NCBI RefSeq assembly: GCF_021295395.1
Contig: NZ_JAIWOU010000001.1
Location: forward strand, 2,744,501 to 2,808,500
Source: Komagataeibacter sp. FNDCR2
Lineage (GTDB): Bacteria > Pseudomonadota > Alphaproteobacteria > Acetobacterales > Acetobacteraceae
Direction: 5' to 3'
DNA: 64,000 bases
The notes under the pieces: generated by a model
The model's database searches: none
What the model was told of the DNA's origin: nothing
Seen by the model: the letters and a program-made list of their open reading frames with translations, nothing else
In this document: piece after piece, positions 46,069 to 56,744 of the stretch
How positions within the stretch are numbered: position 1 is the first letter of the stretch
Layout: each line of letters starts with the position of its first letter
Position numbers and translations under genes: made by a program

Positions 46069-46099
46069 TTGATAAAACCCCAAGCATGGTTGAGGTCAA
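46069..46099 (-). promoter_or_regulatory. SoxR-type promoter with SoxR box, driving the MFS exporter
   Basis: On the minus strand TTGACC (46099-46094), a 19-nt spacer and TATCAA (46074-46069) form a promoter with a spacer two bases longer than optimal, as in MerR/SoxR targets. Within it, CCCCAAG-N4-GTTGAGG (46078-46095) matches the SoxR box CCTCAAG-N4-CTTGAGG at 12 of 14 arm positions. The -35 box overlaps the soxR start codon. Confidence 0.85.
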
Positions 46100-46548
46100 T
46101 GGCCCAGAGTACGAAATCTTCCGCCCTGCCGCGGGAACTGGCCGTGGGGGATGTCGCCCGGCGTTCGGGTGTTCCCGTTTCGACATTGCATTATTACGAA
46201 TCAAGGGGCCTGATCACGGCACAGCGTAACGGTGGCAACCAGCGGCGCTACCCCCGCGCGGTGCTGCGGCGTGTCGCCGTGATCCGCATTGCCCAGCGCG
46301 CGGGCCTGTCGCTGGCTGAAATCAGGCAGGCCCTCGAATCCCTGCCCGATGGCCGCCAGCCCAACCGGCGCGACTGGCGGCGCATGTCATCGGCCTGGCG
46401 GCTGTCGCTTCAGGACCGGATCGAAAACCTCGTCAAACTGCGCGACCAGCTTGAGTCGTGCATGGGCTGTGGCTGCGTGTGCTTTCAGGACTGCCCGCTG
46501 CACGCGCCCGATGGGGCGCCGCCCCGTCCCGTGCCGCCCGGCGGGTGA
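46099..46548 (+). CDS. soxR: Redox-sensitive MerR-family activator SoxR
   Basis: A protein of 149 residues. A MerR winged helix comes first (LAVGDVARRSGVPVSTLHYYESRGLI), then a coiled dimer helix, then CMGCGCVCFQDC. The Cys at 121, 124, 126 and 132 follow C-x2-C-x-C-x5-C, the exact SoxR spacing for the [2Fe-2S] sensor. It activates target promoters when the cluster is oxidised. ATG 46099 is chosen for GAGG 5-6 nt upstream; a longer frame exists. No soxS gene is visible, so SoxR probably controls the exporter directly. Confidence 0.95.
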   Translation: MAQSTKSSALPRELAVGDVARRSGVPVSTLHYYESRGLITAQRNGGNQRRYPRAVLRRVAVIRIAQRAGLSLAEIRQALESLPDGRQPNRRDWRRMSSAWRLSLQDRIENLVKLRDQLESCMGCGCVCFQDCPLHAPDGAPPRPVPPGG

Positions 46549-46562
46549 ACGGGCGCGGGCGG

Positions 46563-47681
46563 TCAGACGCGCTCGTCATCCTTCAGCCCGGGGATGGCGC
46601 GGTCGGCCGTGGCCAGCAGGGCCGCCGTCAGGGGGGAGGCCAGAATAAGGCCCGGAACGCCAAGGATGGTGCCAAAAATCGTCTGGGACAGGATGGTCAG
46701 CCCCGGCGGCATCTGCACCGCATGGCGCTGGATCAGGGGGGCCATGACGTTGCCCTCGAAAAACTGGATGGCGGTATAGAGGCCCATCACCATGAATCCC
46801 TCCCGCGTGCCCTGCGAAAGGGCGATCAGCACGGCGGGCACGGCCCCCACGAACGCGCCGATATAGGGAATGAAATTCGCCAGTCCCGCCACGACCCCAA
46901 GGGCGAGCGCCAGCGGCACGCCGATGCACCACAGCCCGATGAAGGACAGCAGCCCCACCACGGTCATGTCCAGCGCCTGGCCCGCGGTCCATGCCCACAG
47001 GGTGCGCCCCGCCGTCAGCAGCAGGTCGCGCGCGTTCCTGCGGTATTCATGCGGGACAAGCCGCAGCATGCCGTTGACATACAGTTCCGGCGATATGGCG
47101 AAATAGAGCCCCGCGATCAGGATCACCGCCAGCGTGCCCGCCGCGCCGAAGGCGGAGGAGACGAACCCCGTCATCGACCCCGCCAGCGAGCCGAACCCGC
47201 CCCCGCCCGAGGATGGCTGGTTCCCCCCCAGCGAGGCGGGCAGGTTATCAAGGATCATGCGCCCGGTGGAGGAATGGCCCATGCTGTCGCGCAGGCTGTG
47301 GGCCTGCGTGCTCAGCGCGGTGCGCAGTTTCACGGCCTGTTCCGATATCTCGGGGCCGCTGCTCCAGATCAGGCCGGTCAGCGCCGCGATCAGCACGCTC
47401 ACCACGGCGGTCAGGGCCAGCCAGTAGGGCAGGCGGGCGCGGCGTTCCACGATCCCGGCCAGGTTGTGCAGGATGACGGCCACCAGCGTGGAGGCGAAGA
47501 TGACCATCAGGACATCGCCCACCACCCAGATCAGCATGACCACCACGGTAATGATCAGGGTCAGCCGCAGCAGCGCGTAAATGCGCGCCAACTGGGCGGC
47601 GCGGGGGTCAGTCGTCGGGTTTGCAGTCTGTTCATGTGCGGTGCGGGAGGGAGAGGAAGCCGATGGGGGAATGGCTGTCAT
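46563..47681 (-). CDS. AI-2E family transporter (PerM/TqsA type)
   Basis: A protein of 372 residues with about eight membrane helices. ANFIPYIGAFVGAVPAVLIALSQG near 270 and the late PGLTILSQTIFGTILGVPGLILASPLTAALLA segment are the family signature. Members include TqsA (autoinducer-2 export) and Na+/H+ antiporter-like proteins; function here is open. ATG 47681 starts MTAIPPS, and the frame is open upstream. A Gly/Ser-rich loop (QPSSGGGGFGS) sits in the extracytoplasmic part. Confidence 0.9.
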   Translation of the reverse strand: MTAIPPSASSPSRTAHEQTANPTTDPRAAQLARIYALLRLTLIITVVVMLIWVVGDVLMVIFASTLVAVILHNLAGIVERRARLPYWLALTAVVSVLIAALTGLIWSSGPEISEQAVKLRTALSTQAHSLRDSMGHSSTGRMILDNLPASLGGNQPSSGGGGFGSLAGSMTGFVSSAFGAAGTLAVILIAGLYFAISPELYVNGMLRLVPHEYRRNARDLLLTAGRTLWAWTAGQALDMTVVGLLSFIGLWCIGVPLALALGVVAGLANFIPYIGAFVGAVPAVLIALSQGTREGFMVMGLYTAIQFFEGNVMAPLIQRHAVQMPPGLTILSQTIFGTILGVPGLILASPLTAALLATADRAIPGLKDDERV

Positions 47682-47895
47682 CGAGATGTCCGTCTGGTAT
47701 GCGGGGAACGGGCTGGGCGGAACGTGGGCACCGCAGGGGAAGACCCCCATAACGTATCGGAAAGCGAATAGGCTGGATCGGACCGGATTTCCATAAGATG
47801 AAACCGGTTTTATGGCATTGTGCGGAACCGGACCGATACGGCATTGATTATCCTGAGCCGTAAGCCATTCTCACCCATCGGGAAAGAGCGCAGAT

Positions 47896-49104
47896 GTGAC
47901 CAGGCCGAACATTTCCCCTACAATCAGCACTTCATCAGTACGTATTGGAGCCGCCGAACTTGCACTGGCGGTAAGCACATTCGGTATCGGCACGGGCGAG
48001 TTCGCGATGATGGGCGTCCTGCCCGGCCTGGCCCGTTCGCTTGGGGTGAGCGTGCCGGCGGCGGGCCATGTCATCAGCGCCTATGCGCTGGGGGTGGTGG
48101 TGGGCGCGCCGCTTATCGCCACCATCGGGGCGCGCATGTCCCGGCGCGGGCTGCTGCTGGTGTTGCAGGCGCTGTTCGTGGTGGGCAACGCGGCGTCCGT
48201 CCTGTCCCCGGGGTACTGGTCGCTGCTGTGCATGCGGTTTGTGGCGGGGCTGCCGCACGGGGCGTTTTATGGCGTGGCGGCGCTGGTCATGGCGGCCATG
48301 GCCGACCCGGCGCGCCGGGGCCGCGCGGTGGGGAGCGTGTTCGTGGGGCTGACCGTGGCCCATGTGGTGGGGGTGCCGCTGACCACATGGGGCGGGCAGG
48401 TGCTGGGGTGGCGCGCGATGTATGGGGTGATCACGTGCATGGGCGTGCTGGCCCTTGCCCTGATCGCGCGCAATGTGCCCGAGGTGGCGGCGGAACGCGC
48501 CAGTTCGCCGCTGCACGAACTGGGTGTGCTCAGGCGCCCGCAGGTCTGGTTCACGCTGGCCACCGGGGCCATCGGCTTTGGCGGCATGTTCTGTGTCGGC
48601 ACCTACATGACCGAGGTGCTGCTTGCGGTGACCCATGTGCCCGGCTTCGTGGTGCCGCTGGCCCAGTCCCTGTGGGGCGTGGGCATGGTGGCGGGCAACA
48701 TTGCCGGGAGCAGGCTGGTGGATATCAGCCCCGCGCGGGCGATTGTCGTGACACTGGCGGGCAGTGCGCTCATGTCCTGCCTGTTCGCGCTATGCGCGGG
48801 CAACATGGTCGCGATCCTGCTGGTCATCAGCCTCATGGGCGGCATTATCGCGCTGCTGCCCGCGTTGCAGACACGGCTTATGGATGTCACGCCGCAGGCG
48901 CAGGTCCTGGCCGCCACCCTCAACCATTCCGCCGTCAACATCGCCAACGCCTTCGGCGCGTGGCTGGGCGGGGCGGTGATCGCCGCCGGTTATGGCGCGC
49001 AATCCGTGGGCTGGGCGGGCGCGGGCCTGTCCATCGGGGGGCTGGCGGTGTTTGCCGCCGGCCTGCTGGCGCAGCGCATGGAGGGCCGCCGCGTTCCGGC
49101 GTGA
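47896..49104 (+). CDS. MFS exporter, AraJ/sugar-efflux-like
   Basis: A protein of 402 residues with 12 predicted helices. STFGIGTGEFAMMGVLPGLARSLGVS near 28 is the start pattern of the AraJ/YdhP-like DHA1 exporters, and RFVAGLPHGAFYGVAALV near 115 fits motif B/C regions. The substrate is unknown. The GTG at 47896 is the only suitable start near the domain; the ribosome-binding site is poor (AAAGAG). It is divergent from the AI-2E gene across about 210 nt in which I see no clear site, and convergent with the ABC-F gene. Confidence 0.85.
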   Translation: MTRPNISPTISTSSVRIGAAELALAVSTFGIGTGEFAMMGVLPGLARSLGVSVPAAGHVISAYALGVVVGAPLIATIGARMSRRGLLLVLQALFVVGNAASVLSPGYWSLLCMRFVAGLPHGAFYGVAALVMAAMADPARRGRAVGSVFVGLTVAHVVGVPLTTWGGQVLGWRAMYGVITCMGVLALALIARNVPEVAAERASSPLHELGVLRRPQVWFTLATGAIGFGGMFCVGTYMTEVLLAVTHVPGFVVPLAQSLWGVGMVAGNIAGSRLVDISPARAIVVTLAGSALMSCLFALCAGNMVAILLVISLMGGIIALLPALQTRLMDVTPQAQVLAATLNHSAVNIANAFGAWLGGAVIAAGYGAQSVGWAGAGLSIGGLAVFAAGLLAQRMEGRRVPA

Positions 49105-49125
49105 TGGTGATGGCCGGGGCGCGGG

Positions 49126-51012
49126 TCAGTCGGCGCTGGCGGCTTCGAGTTCCGTTTCGGCTTCCAGCCAGTCTTCCTCCGCCCGGTCATGTTCGCGCGC
49201 GATGGCGGCAAGGCGGGTATTGAGTGCTGTGACTTCCTCCGCCTTGCCGCTTTCATACAGTTTCGGGTCGGCCAGCCTTGTCTCCAGCTTCGTGCGTTCC
49301 GCCACCAGCCGCGCCATGAGCTGTTCGGCGTCGCGGATGCGCCTGCGCAGGGGGGCCACGGCCTTGCGGGCCTCGGCGCGTTCGCGGCGGTCGTCACGTT
49401 TGGGGGCCGCCGCCGGGCGCGAGGCGTCATTGCCCGAGGCCGCGCGCGCGCGTTCACCCAGCCATACGCGGTACTCCGCCATGTCGCCATCGAACGTGCG
49501 GACCGTGCCGTCGCCCACCAGCCACAGCCGGTCCGCCACCAGTTCGACCAGATGCGGGTCATGGCTGATCAGCAGGACCGCGCCCTCGAACGCCGCCAGT
49601 GCGCGGATCAGTGCATCGCGCGCGTCAAGGTCGAGGTGGTTGGTCGGTTCATCCAGGATCAGCAGGTGCGGGGCGTCGCGCGTGGCCAGCGCCAGCAGCA
49701 GGCGGGCCTTTTCCCCGCCCGACAGGTCGCGCGTGACCGTCTCGGCCCGTTCCGCGTCCAGCCCGAAGCGGGCGAGCTGCGCGCGCACCATGGGCGGCGT
49801 GGCGTCGGGCAGGGCGCGGGCCATATGGTCAACGGGGGATTCGTCGGGGCGCAGTTCCTCGGCCTGATGCTGGGCGAAATACCCCACCTTCAGCTTCGGG
49901 CTGTGCTGGATGGTGCCTGACTGTGGCGCAAGCCTGCCCGCCACCAGCTTGGCGAAGGTGGATTTGCCGTTGCCATTGGCGCCCAGCAGGGCGATCCGGT
50001 CTTCCATGTCGATGCGCAGCGACAGGTTGGACAGGATGGTATGCGCGCCATACCCGGCGCTGACCCGCTCCATGGTCAGCATGGGCGGCGGCAGGGCGGA
50101 AGGTTCGGGAAAGGAGAACTGGCTGGGCGCGTCTTCCACCACGCTTTCGATCTGGGGCAGTTTTTCCAGCGCCTTCAGCCGGGCCTGCGCCTGCCGGGCC
50201 TTCGTGGCCTTGGCGCGGAAACGGTCCACAAAGGACTGCATATGCGCCCGGCGGGCATTGATGCGCTCGGCCATGCGGGCCTGTTGCAGGGCCTGCTCGG
50301 TGCGGATACGCACGAATTCCTCATACCCGCCGGGGGTCAGGGTCAGCTTGCCGTGGTCGAGATGGGCAATGGCGTCCACCGCGCGGTCCAGCAGCCCCCG
50401 GTCATGACTGACGATCAGCGCGGCCCCGGCAAAGCGCGCCAGCCAGTTTTCCAGCCAGATGGTGGCTTCCAGGTCAAGGTGGTTGGTCGGCTCATCCAGC
50501 AGGAGCAGGTCGGGGTTGAGGAACAGCGCGGTGGCCAGCGCCACGCGCATGCGCCACCCGCCCGAAAAGTCGGAGACCGGGCGCGCCTGGGCCGCGGCGT
50601 CAAACCCCAGCCCGGACAGGATGGCGGCGGCGCGGGCGGGGGCGCTGTGGGCGTCTATGGCCAGCAGGCGTTCATGAATATCGGCCACGCGCGTGGGGTC
50701 GGCGCAGGTTTCGGAGTCGGCCAGCAGCGCCGTGCGCTCGACATCACCCGCCAGCACGGTGTCCAGCAGCGAGCCGTAGCCGGTGGGCGCTTCCTGCCTG
50801 ATGCGGGCCATGCGCGCGCGCGCCGAAAGGTGGATGCTGCCGCCATCGGGGGCGATATCCCCCGCGATCGCGGCCAGCAAGGTCGATTTGCCCGCCCCGT
50901 TGCGGCCCACGAGGCCGATCTTGCGGCCCGGGTCAATGCTCAGGCTGGCCCCGTCAAGCAGGGTGCGGCCTGCGATGCGCAGGGTCAGATCAGATATGAC
51001 AAGCAGGCTCAC
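49126..51012 (-). CDS. ABC-F family ATPase, YheS-like
   Basis: A protein of 628 residues with two ABC domains and no membrane segments. The first has [26 protein letters not shown] and [12 protein letters not shown]. The second has [25 protein letters not shown] and [12 protein letters not shown]. An Arg/Lys-rich linker ([23 protein letters not shown]) and a C-terminal coiled coil follow the YheS pattern. ABC-F proteins act on the ribosome at the E site. It starts at a GTG (51012) and is divergent from ndk. Confidence 0.92.
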   Translation of the reverse strand: MSLLVISDLTLRIAGRTLLDGASLSIDPGRKIGLVGRNGAGKSTLLAAIAGDIAPDGGSIHLSARARMARIRQEAPTGYGSLLDTVLAGDVERTALLADSETCADPTRVADIHERLLAIDAHSAPARAAAILSGLGFDAAAQARPVSDFSGGWRMRVALATALFLNPDLLLLDEPTNHLDLEATIWLENWLARFAGAALIVSHDRGLLDRAVDAIAHLDHGKLTLTPGGYEEFVRIRTEQALQQARMAERINARRAHMQSFVDRFRAKATKARQAQARLKALEKLPQIESVVEDAPSQFSFPEPSALPPPMLTMERVSAGYGAHTILSNLSLRIDMEDRIALLGANGNGKSTFAKLVAGRLAPQSGTIQHSPKLKVGYFAQHQAEELRPDESPVDHMARALPDATPPMVRAQLARFGLDAERAETVTRDLSGGEKARLLLALATRDAPHLLILDEPTNHLDLDARDALIRALAAFEGAVLLISHDPHLVELVADRLWLVGDGTVRTFDGDMAEYRVWLGERARAASGNDASRPAAAPKRDDRRERAEARKAVAPLRRRIRDAEQLMARLVAERTKLETRLADPKLYESGKAEEVTALNTRLAAIAREHDRAEEDWLEAETELEAASAD

Positions 51013-51173
51013 GGGCGGGAAACTCCGGCAATATGGGGGACATGGCTGGTTTCGTGCGGGTTGTACCTACCAGTCCGTGGCGATATGCTCTAGATGGCCC
51101 TTGTAAGGTGATGTCGGCCCGTGACCAATGCCGGACCGACAGATTTCCGAACCTGTTTGAAAGGAGCTGTCCC

Positions 51174-51596
51174 ATGGCAGTCGAACGTACCCTCTCCATC
51201 CTGAAGCCTGATGCGACCCGCCGTAACCTGACCGGCAAGATCAATGCCGTGTTCGAGGAACATGGCCTGCGCATCGTGGCGCAGAAGCGCATCCAGCTGA
51301 CCCCGGCCACCGCCGGTGCGTTCTATGAAGTGCATAAGGAACGCCCGTTCTACAACGATCTGGTGTCCTTCATGATCTCCGGCCCGGTCGTGGTGCAGGT
51401 GCTCGAAGGCGAGAACGCCGTGACGAAGAACCGCGACGTGATGGGCGCCACCGACCCCAAGAAGGCCGAGGCCCACACCATCCGCGCGAAGTTCGCTGAA
51501 AGCATCGAGGCGAATTCCGTCCACGGTTCCGACAGCCTTGAGAATGCGAAGAATGAGATCGCGTTCTTCTTCGCCGGCACCGAAATCCTGCCCTGA
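51174..51596 (+). CDS. ndk: Nucleoside diphosphate kinase
   Basis: A protein of 140 residues, standard length. [19 protein letters not shown] opens it, and NSVHGSDS near 117 carries the phosphorylated His. It equilibrates nucleoside di- and triphosphates through a phospho-His intermediate. AAGGAG seven nt before the ATG fixes the start. A strong terminator follows, and purN-purM lie convergent beyond it. Confidence 0.98.
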   Translation: MAVERTLSILKPDATRRNLTGKINAVFEEHGLRIVAQKRIQLTPATAGAFYEVHKERPFYNDLVSFMISGPVVVQVLEGENAVTKNRDVMGATDPKKAEAHTIRAKFAESIEANSVHGSDSLENAKNEIAFFFAGTEILP

Positions 51597-51645
51597 TCCG
51601 GGCGGACTGGATGCCGGGTGGGGTCTGTGGCCCCACCTCCGGACG

Positions 51646-51674
51646 AAAAGCTGGCTTCGTGCCAGCTTTTTTTT
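51646..51674. terminator. Terminator between ndk and purN
   Basis: AAAAGCTGGC pairs with GCCAGCTTTT around a 5-nt loop, with a run of eight Ts. The A-run on the left makes it usable from the purN side too. A second GC hairpin (GGTGGGG with CCCCACC, 51617-51637) lies just before. Confidence 0.9.
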
Positions 51675-51715
51675 ATGCCGCCAGTTTTATGCCGCGCGCG
51701 GTGGGAACACCCTTT

Positions 51716-52336
51716 TCACACGGACAGCAGGCAGGTGGTTTCACACAGTTCGCGGGGGGCGTCAGGCGCCAGCATGCGCAGCAGGGCGGCGGGGTAGAGC
51801 CTGTGTTCCTGCCGCAATACGCGCGCGGCCAGCATATCGGGCGTGTCACCCGCCAGCACGGGTACGGCCGCCTGTCCCAGTATCGGGCCTTCATCCATGC
51901 CCTCGGTGACGAGATGCACGGTGCAGCCATGGATGCGCACCTGGCTTTCCAGCGCGCGTTCATGGGTGTGCAGCCCCGCGAAGGCAGGCAGCAGGCTGGG
52001 ATGGATATTGAGCATCCGCCCCGCCCATGCGGTGGTCAGGAACGGCGTGAGCAGGCGCATGTAGCCCGCAAGGCAGACATATTCCACACCCGCCGCGCGT
52101 AGGGCCGCGTCCAGCGCGCGCTCATGGGCTTCGCGGTCCTTGCGGTAGGGGCGGTGGTCGATGGCGCGTGCCTCCAGCCCCGCCGCGCGCGCGACCTCCA
52201 GCCCCGGCGCATCGGGGTTGTTGCTCAGCACAAGGGCAATACGGGCCGGATAGTCGGGCCGCGCGCACGACTCGATCAGGGCGCGCATGTTGCTGCCACG
52301 CCCGCTGATCAGGATCGCGATCGGTTTCTTTTCCAT
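51716..52336 (-). CDS. purN: Phosphoribosylglycinamide formyltransferase
   Basis: A protein of 206 residues. ISGRGSNMRALIE near the start binds substrate phosphate. LAGYMRLLTPFL and LNIHPSLLPAFAGLHTHERAL hold the catalytic Asn and His, and TEGMDEGPILGQ the Asp loop. It formylates GAR with 10-formyl-THF in purine synthesis. ATG 52336 gives the family start MEKKPIAIL. It follows purM by 10 nt. Confidence 0.97.
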   Translation of the reverse strand: MEKKPIAILISGRGSNMRALIESCARPDYPARIALVLSNNPDAPGLEVARAAGLEARAIDHRPYRKDREAHERALDAALRAAGVEYVCLAGYMRLLTPFLTTAWAGRMLNIHPSLLPAFAGLHTHERALESQVRIHGCTVHLVTEGMDEGPILGQAAVPVLAGDTPDMLAARVLRQEHRLYPAALLRMLAPDAPRELCETTCLLSV

Positions 52337-52346
52337 CGGGGCCGTA

Positions 52347-53447
52347 TCAGTCACGCAGCGCGGGCAGGCCGTCAAAGGCCAGCGTGGCCGGGCTGTCCGG
52401 GGTTTCGGCCTGCGTGATCGCGCCGATGACAAAGGCCTGCTGCCCGCGGGCGGCAAGATGGGCAAGTGCCGCCGCGCTGTCGCGCACGACCAGAACCATG
52501 CCGATGCCGCAGTTGAAGACGCGCAGCATTTCCTCGGTCGTGACATTGCCCATGCTGGCCAGCCACTGGAACACGGGCGGGATGGGCCAGCTTGCCCCAT
52601 CGACCACGGCGCGCACGCCCTGTGGCAGCACGCGCGGCAGGTTGCCCGGCAGGCCGCCGCCGGTAATGTGCGCCGCCCCCATGAGCAGCCCGGCCCGGTG
52701 CAGGTCCAGAACGGGGTGAACGTAGAGTGTCGTGGGCGTCATCAGCGCCTCGCCCAGCGTCTGGCCATCGGCGAATGGGCAGGGGGCGTCCCATGCCAGC
52801 CCGCTGCGCGTGACAATGTTGCGCACAAGCGAGAAACCGTTGGAATGGACCCCGGCCGAAGGCAGGCCGATCAGCGTATCACCGGGCTGGATGGCGCCGG
52901 GCAGCAGCGCCGTGCGTTCGGCCGCCCCCACAGAGAAACCGGCCAGATCATAATGGCCGGGTGCGTACATGCCCGGCATTTCCGCCGTTTCGCCGCCCAC
53001 CAGCGCGCAGCCGGATCCGGCGCAGCCTTTCGCGATGCCGCGCACCACCTTGGCCGCGTCCTCGATGGAAAGCTTGCCCGTGGCGAAATAGTCCAGGAAG
53101 AACAGCGGGGTCGCCCCCTGCACCACCAGGTCGTTCACGCACATGGCGACAAGGTCGATGCCCACCGTCTCGTGCAGCCCGCTTTCAATGGCGATCATGA
53201 GCTTGGTGCCCACCCCATCGGTGCAGGAGACCAGGATGGGGTCGCTGAACCCGGCGGCCCTGAGGTCGAACAGCGCCCCGAACCCGCCAAGCCCGCCCAT
53301 GGTGCCGGGGCGGTCCGTCGCCTTCGCCGCGGGCTTGATGACCTCGACAAGCGCGTCACCCGCGGCAATGTCCACCCCGGCATCGCGGTAGGTGGCGCTT
53401 GGCGCGGTATCGGAGGGAGCGGTGGGCGGGCGTGGGGCGGACGTCAT
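52347..53447 (-). CDS. purM: Phosphoribosylformylglycinamidine cyclo-ligase
   Basis: A protein of 366 residues. [20 protein letters not shown] starts the conserved region, and [12 protein letters not shown] (near 80), [11 protein letters not shown] and [15 protein letters not shown] (near 150) are PurM signatures. It closes FGAM to aminoimidazole ribotide with ATP. The first 20 residues are a Ser/Pro-rich extension not found in most PurM proteins. purM-purN form one operon. Confidence 0.97.
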   Translation of the reverse strand: MTSAPRPPTAPSDTAPSATYRDAGVDIAAGDALVEVIKPAAKATDRPGTMGGLGGFGALFDLRAAGFSDPILVSCTDGVGTKLMIAIESGLHETVGIDLVAMCVNDLVVQGATPLFFLDYFATGKLSIEDAAKVVRGIAKGCAGSGCALVGGETAEMPGMYAPGHYDLAGFSVGAAERTALLPGAIQPGDTLIGLPSAGVHSNGFSLVRNIVTRSGLAWDAPCPFADGQTLGEALMTPTTLYVHPVLDLHRAGLLMGAAHITGGGLPGNLPRVLPQGVRAVVDGASWPIPPVFQWLASMGNVTTEEMLRVFNCGIGMVLVVRDSAAALAHLAARGQQAFVIGAITQAETPDSPATLAFDGLPALRD

Positions 53448-53605
53448 GCGGCGGGCCTTTGTGTAATCAAACTATCACTTTCCCGGACTCCCGCGGGCAG
53501 GCTATGAAAACCACAGCACGGAACCGGGATCGAACGGACTTCCGGCTTTCTTTACGTCAAGGCGGGGCAACGCACAAAGCGGTGGTTGAGCGCACGAAGC
53601 TTAAA

Positions 53606-54343
53606 ATGGATGAAAACGCGGTTGCCGGCGCGATCGGGCAACTGGTGTTGCCGTTTGCCCACACGCCACGGTTCGCCGCCAGCGACTTCGTTTTTTCAGC
53701 CGCCAACGCGGCGGCGCGTAGCTGGCTGCTCGGCCCCACCCCATGGCCCGAGCGCAGGCTGGCGCTATGGGGGGCCGCGGGCACCGGCAAGACCCACCTG
53801 CTGGAAATATGGGCGGCCCGGCACGAGGCGCTGCTGCTGCACGGCAGCCGCCTGTCGCATGCCCATGTCGCGGCCCTGTTCACCGCGGGTGCCGGGGGCA
53901 GGCCCGTCATGGCGCTGGCGCTTGACGGGGCGGATGGCTGTGGCGATGAGCGTGCGCTCCTGCATCTGCTCAACACCGCGCGCGAACAGGGGATCGCCCT
54001 GCTTCTGGGGGGGCGCGAACCCCCGGCGCGCTGGCCCGTGGCGCTGCCTGACCTGGCCAGCCGGCTGCGGGCGACCATGGCGGTGGCCATACGCCAGCCG
54101 GGTGACGGGCTGTTGCGCGTGCTGCTGCTGCGGCTGCTGGCCGAGCGGCAGATCGTCGTGTCCCAGCCGGTGGTGGAGTGGCTGCTGCGCCGCCTGCCGC
54201 GCACCGCGCTGGCCATGCAGGAAGCCGCGCGCAGGCTGGACCATGCCGCCATGGCGGCGGGTGCGCCCGTTACGCGCGCCCTCGCCACGCAGGCGCTGGC
54301 GGACATGCTCCTGTCGGTGGACAGCATGGAGCCCGAAACATGA
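53606..54343 (+). CDS. hdaA: HdaA-like regulator of DnaA inactivation
   Basis: A protein of 245 residues. QLVLPF at 12-17 is a beta-clamp-binding motif as in Hda. A DnaA-like AAA+ domain follows, with Walker A WGAAGTGKT at 55-63 and a Walker B-like LALDGADG near 112. There is no DNA-binding domain IV. Hda/HdaA binds the clamp and triggers ATP hydrolysis by DnaA after initiation. ATG 53606 puts the clamp motif at the N-terminus; an in-frame ATG at 53504 would add 34 residues. It lies ahead of ppk and ppx, an arrangement seen in other alphaproteobacteria. Confidence 0.85.
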   Translation: MDENAVAGAIGQLVLPFAHTPRFAASDFVFSAANAAARSWLLGPTPWPERRLALWGAAGTGKTHLLEIWAARHEALLLHGSRLSHAHVAALFTAGAGGRPVMALALDGADGCGDERALLHLLNTAREQGIALLLGGREPPARWPVALPDLASRLRATMAVAIRQPGDGLLRVLLLRLLAERQIVVSQPVVEWLLRRLPRTALAMQEAARRLDHAAMAAGAPVTRALATQALADMLLSVDSMEPET

Positions 54344-54443
54344 ACGGCCGCTGAACCACGCCTGCCTTCGGCGGCTCTGGCCAAGGGGTCCACCGCTGGC
54401 CTAGAGTCGCACCCAACCAAAGAAGACCACCCCGAACGGGAGA

Positions 54444-56711
54444 ATGAATCCATTGGCCAGAACGCCACGCCCCCCCACCGCCGCAGCACGAGCGCCGCGC
54501 CCCCGCAAGCGTGCCGCAACAGGGCGGCAGGTTGCGTTGCGCGAACCGGCCGAGCCGTTGCCCGACGCCACATCGCCCGCGCGGTTCATCAACCGCGAAC
54601 TGTCATGGCTCGATTTCAACCAGCGCGTGGTGGATGAGGCCGACAACCCCCGCAACCCCCTGCTGGAACGGGTGCGTTTCCTGTCGATCAGCGCCAGCAA
54701 CCTTGATGAATTCTATTCCGTGCGCATCGCGGGGCTGGTGGGGCAGGTGCGCGAGGGGCTGGTCAAGACCTCGCCCGACGGGCTGACCCCCCAGCAGCAG
54801 CTTGCCGCCGTGCGTGAGCGCACGGGGCGGCTGTTGCAGGAACAGCAGCGCATCTGGCGCGATCTCCAGCGCGAACTCGAGGCCGCGGGCATCGTGGTGT
54901 GCGATGAGGTCTCCTTCACCCCCGAGGAACAGGCCTGGCTGGAAAACTGCTTCATGGAGCGCGTGTTTCCCGTTCTGACGCCGCTGGCCATCGATCCCGC
55001 GCATCCGCTGCCGTTCATTCCCAACATGGGCATCGCGCAGGCGCTGCGGCTCATGAACGCCACAAGCGGGCAGTTCGTGATGGAGGCCCTGATCCTGCTG
55101 CCCGCGCGGATCGAACGCTTCATCCGGCTGCCCGCCGCCCTGTCCCCACCGGGGGTGACGCGCTTCATCCTGCTCGAGCGGCTGATTGTCATGTGCATTG
55201 ACCGGCTGTTCCCCGGCCTTGTGGCGGGGGAATGGGGGGTGATGCGCGTGGTGCGCGATACGGATGTGGAATTCGAGGATGAGGCCGAGGACCTGGTCCG
55301 CTCCTACGAATCGGCCCTCAAGCGCCGCAGGCGCGGCGTGGTGATCCATCTCGACATCGAATCCCGCATGCCCGAGGATCTGGCCCGCTCCATGGCGGAT
55401 GACCTGGCCCCGCCACCCGATGAGGTTTTTGTCCAGTCCGGGCTGATCGGGGTGGTCGATCTCAAGCAGCTTATCGTCGATGACCGGCCCGACCTGCTGT
55501 TCCCCGCCTATACCCCGCGCTTTCCCGAACGGATCGTCGATTGCGGGGGGGACTGCTTCGCCGCCATCCGCGCGCGCGACATGATCGTCCACCACCCGTT
55601 TGAAAGCTTTGACGTGGTGGTGCAGTTCCTGCGGCAGGCGGCACTTGACCCCGCCGTGGTGGCGATCAAGCAGACGCTGTACCGCACATCGCGCGACAGC
55701 CCCATCGTCAAGGCGCTGATCGAGGCGGCCGAGGCGGGCAAGGCCGTGACCGCCATGGTCGAGCTGCGCGCCCGCTTTGACGAGGAGGCGAACATCCGCC
55801 TGGCCCGCGTGCTCGAAGCGGCCGGGGTGCAGGTGGTCTTCGGTTTTTCCGACCTCAAGACCCATGCCAAGCTCAGCCTCGTGGTGCGGCGTGAAGGGAC
55901 GACCCTGCGTTCCTACGCCCATTTTGGCACGGGCAACTACCACCCCATTACGGCGCGGATCTATACGGATCTATCGTTTTTCACCTGCAACCCGGAACTG
56001 GCGCGCGATTCGGCGCGGCTGTTCAATTACATGACCGGCTACGCCATGCCCGCCCGAATGGAGGCGATCGCGTTTTCGCCCGTCACCATCCGCCGCACGC
56101 TGGAAGACCTGATCGCGGGCGAGATCGCGCACGCGCAGGCGGGCCGGCCGGGGCAGATATGGCTCAAGATGAACTCGCTGGTCGATCCCGACCTGATCGA
56201 CCGGCTTTACGCCGCGTCGTGCGCGGGGGTGCGGGTGACGGCGGTGGTGCGCGGCATCTGCTGCCTGCGGCCCGGTGTTCCGGGCCTGTCGGAGAACATC
56301 AAGGTCAAGTCGATTGTCGGGCGCTTTCTGGAACACGCCCGTATCTATGCCTTTGGCGACGGGCACCGTCTTCCGTCCAAGCAGGCGAAACTGTACATCT
56401 CCTCGGCGGACTGGATGCAGCGCAACATGGACTGGCGGGTGGAAAGCATGGTGCCCATGCTCGACCCGCAGGTGCATGCCCGTGTGCTGGACCAGATCAT
56501 GATGATTGACCTCAAGGACAACCTTCAGTCATGGATTCTACAACGTAACGGTGTCTGGCGGCGACTGGAGCCGGGGCGGAGGCCGTTTTCATCGCATGAA
56601 TATTTCATGGAGCATCCGGGCTACCCGGGGCGTGGTGCGAGCGGGGGGGAAGCGCCCATACGGGTCAGTGCGTCCCAGCCCTGGCATGCGGAACCGATCA
56701 TTGAGGACTGA
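54444..56711 (+). CDS. ppk1: Polyphosphate kinase 1
   Basis: A protein of 755 residues. [19 protein letters not shown] near 50 is the N-terminal PPK1 signature. Catalytic regions [22 protein letters not shown] near 405 and [23 protein letters not shown] near 490 (phospho-His) are intact. It builds polyphosphate from ATP. The first 45 residues are basic, Pro/Arg-rich and probably disordered. GGGAG is just before the ATG. It lies 100 nt after hdaA and 33 nt before ppx. Confidence 0.97.
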   Translation: MNPLARTPRPPTAAARAPRPRKRAATGRQVALREPAEPLPDATSPARFINRELSWLDFNQRVVDEADNPRNPLLERVRFLSISASNLDEFYSVRIAGLVGQVREGLVKTSPDGLTPQQQLAAVRERTGRLLQEQQRIWRDLQRELEAAGIVVCDEVSFTPEEQAWLENCFMERVFPVLTPLAIDPAHPLPFIPNMGIAQALRLMNATSGQFVMEALILLPARIERFIRLPAALSPPGVTRFILLERLIVMCIDRLFPGLVAGEWGVMRVVRDTDVEFEDEAEDLVRSYESALKRRRRGVVIHLDIESRMPEDLARSMADDLAPPPDEVFVQSGLIGVVDLKQLIVDDRPDLLFPAYTPRFPERIVDCGGDCFAAIRARDMIVHHPFESFDVVVQFLRQAALDPAVVAIKQTLYRTSRDSPIVKALIEAAEAGKAVTAMVELRARFDEEANIRLARVLEAAGVQVVFGFSDLKTHAKLSLVVRREGTTLRSYAHFGTGNYHPITARIYTDLSFFTCNPELARDSARLFNYMTGYAMPARMEAIAFSPVTIRRTLEDLIAGEIAHAQAGRPGQIWLKMNSLVDPDLIDRLYAASCAGVRVTAVVRGICCLRPGVPGLSENIKVKSIVGRFLEHARIYAFGDGHRLPSKQAKLYISSADWMQRNMDWRVESMVPMLDPQVHARVLDQIMMIDLKDNLQSWILQRNGVWRRLEPGRRPFSSHEYFMEHPGYPGRGASGGEAPIRVSASQPWHAEPIIED

Positions 56712-56744
56712 GGATTACAGCATGGATGCGCGGGCGGGTAACAT

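Noticed and set aside
46458..47771. A 437-codon plus-strand open frame opposite the AI-2E transporter
   Set aside because: Composition dominated by Gly, Gln, His and Arg. The transporter on the minus strand is clear.
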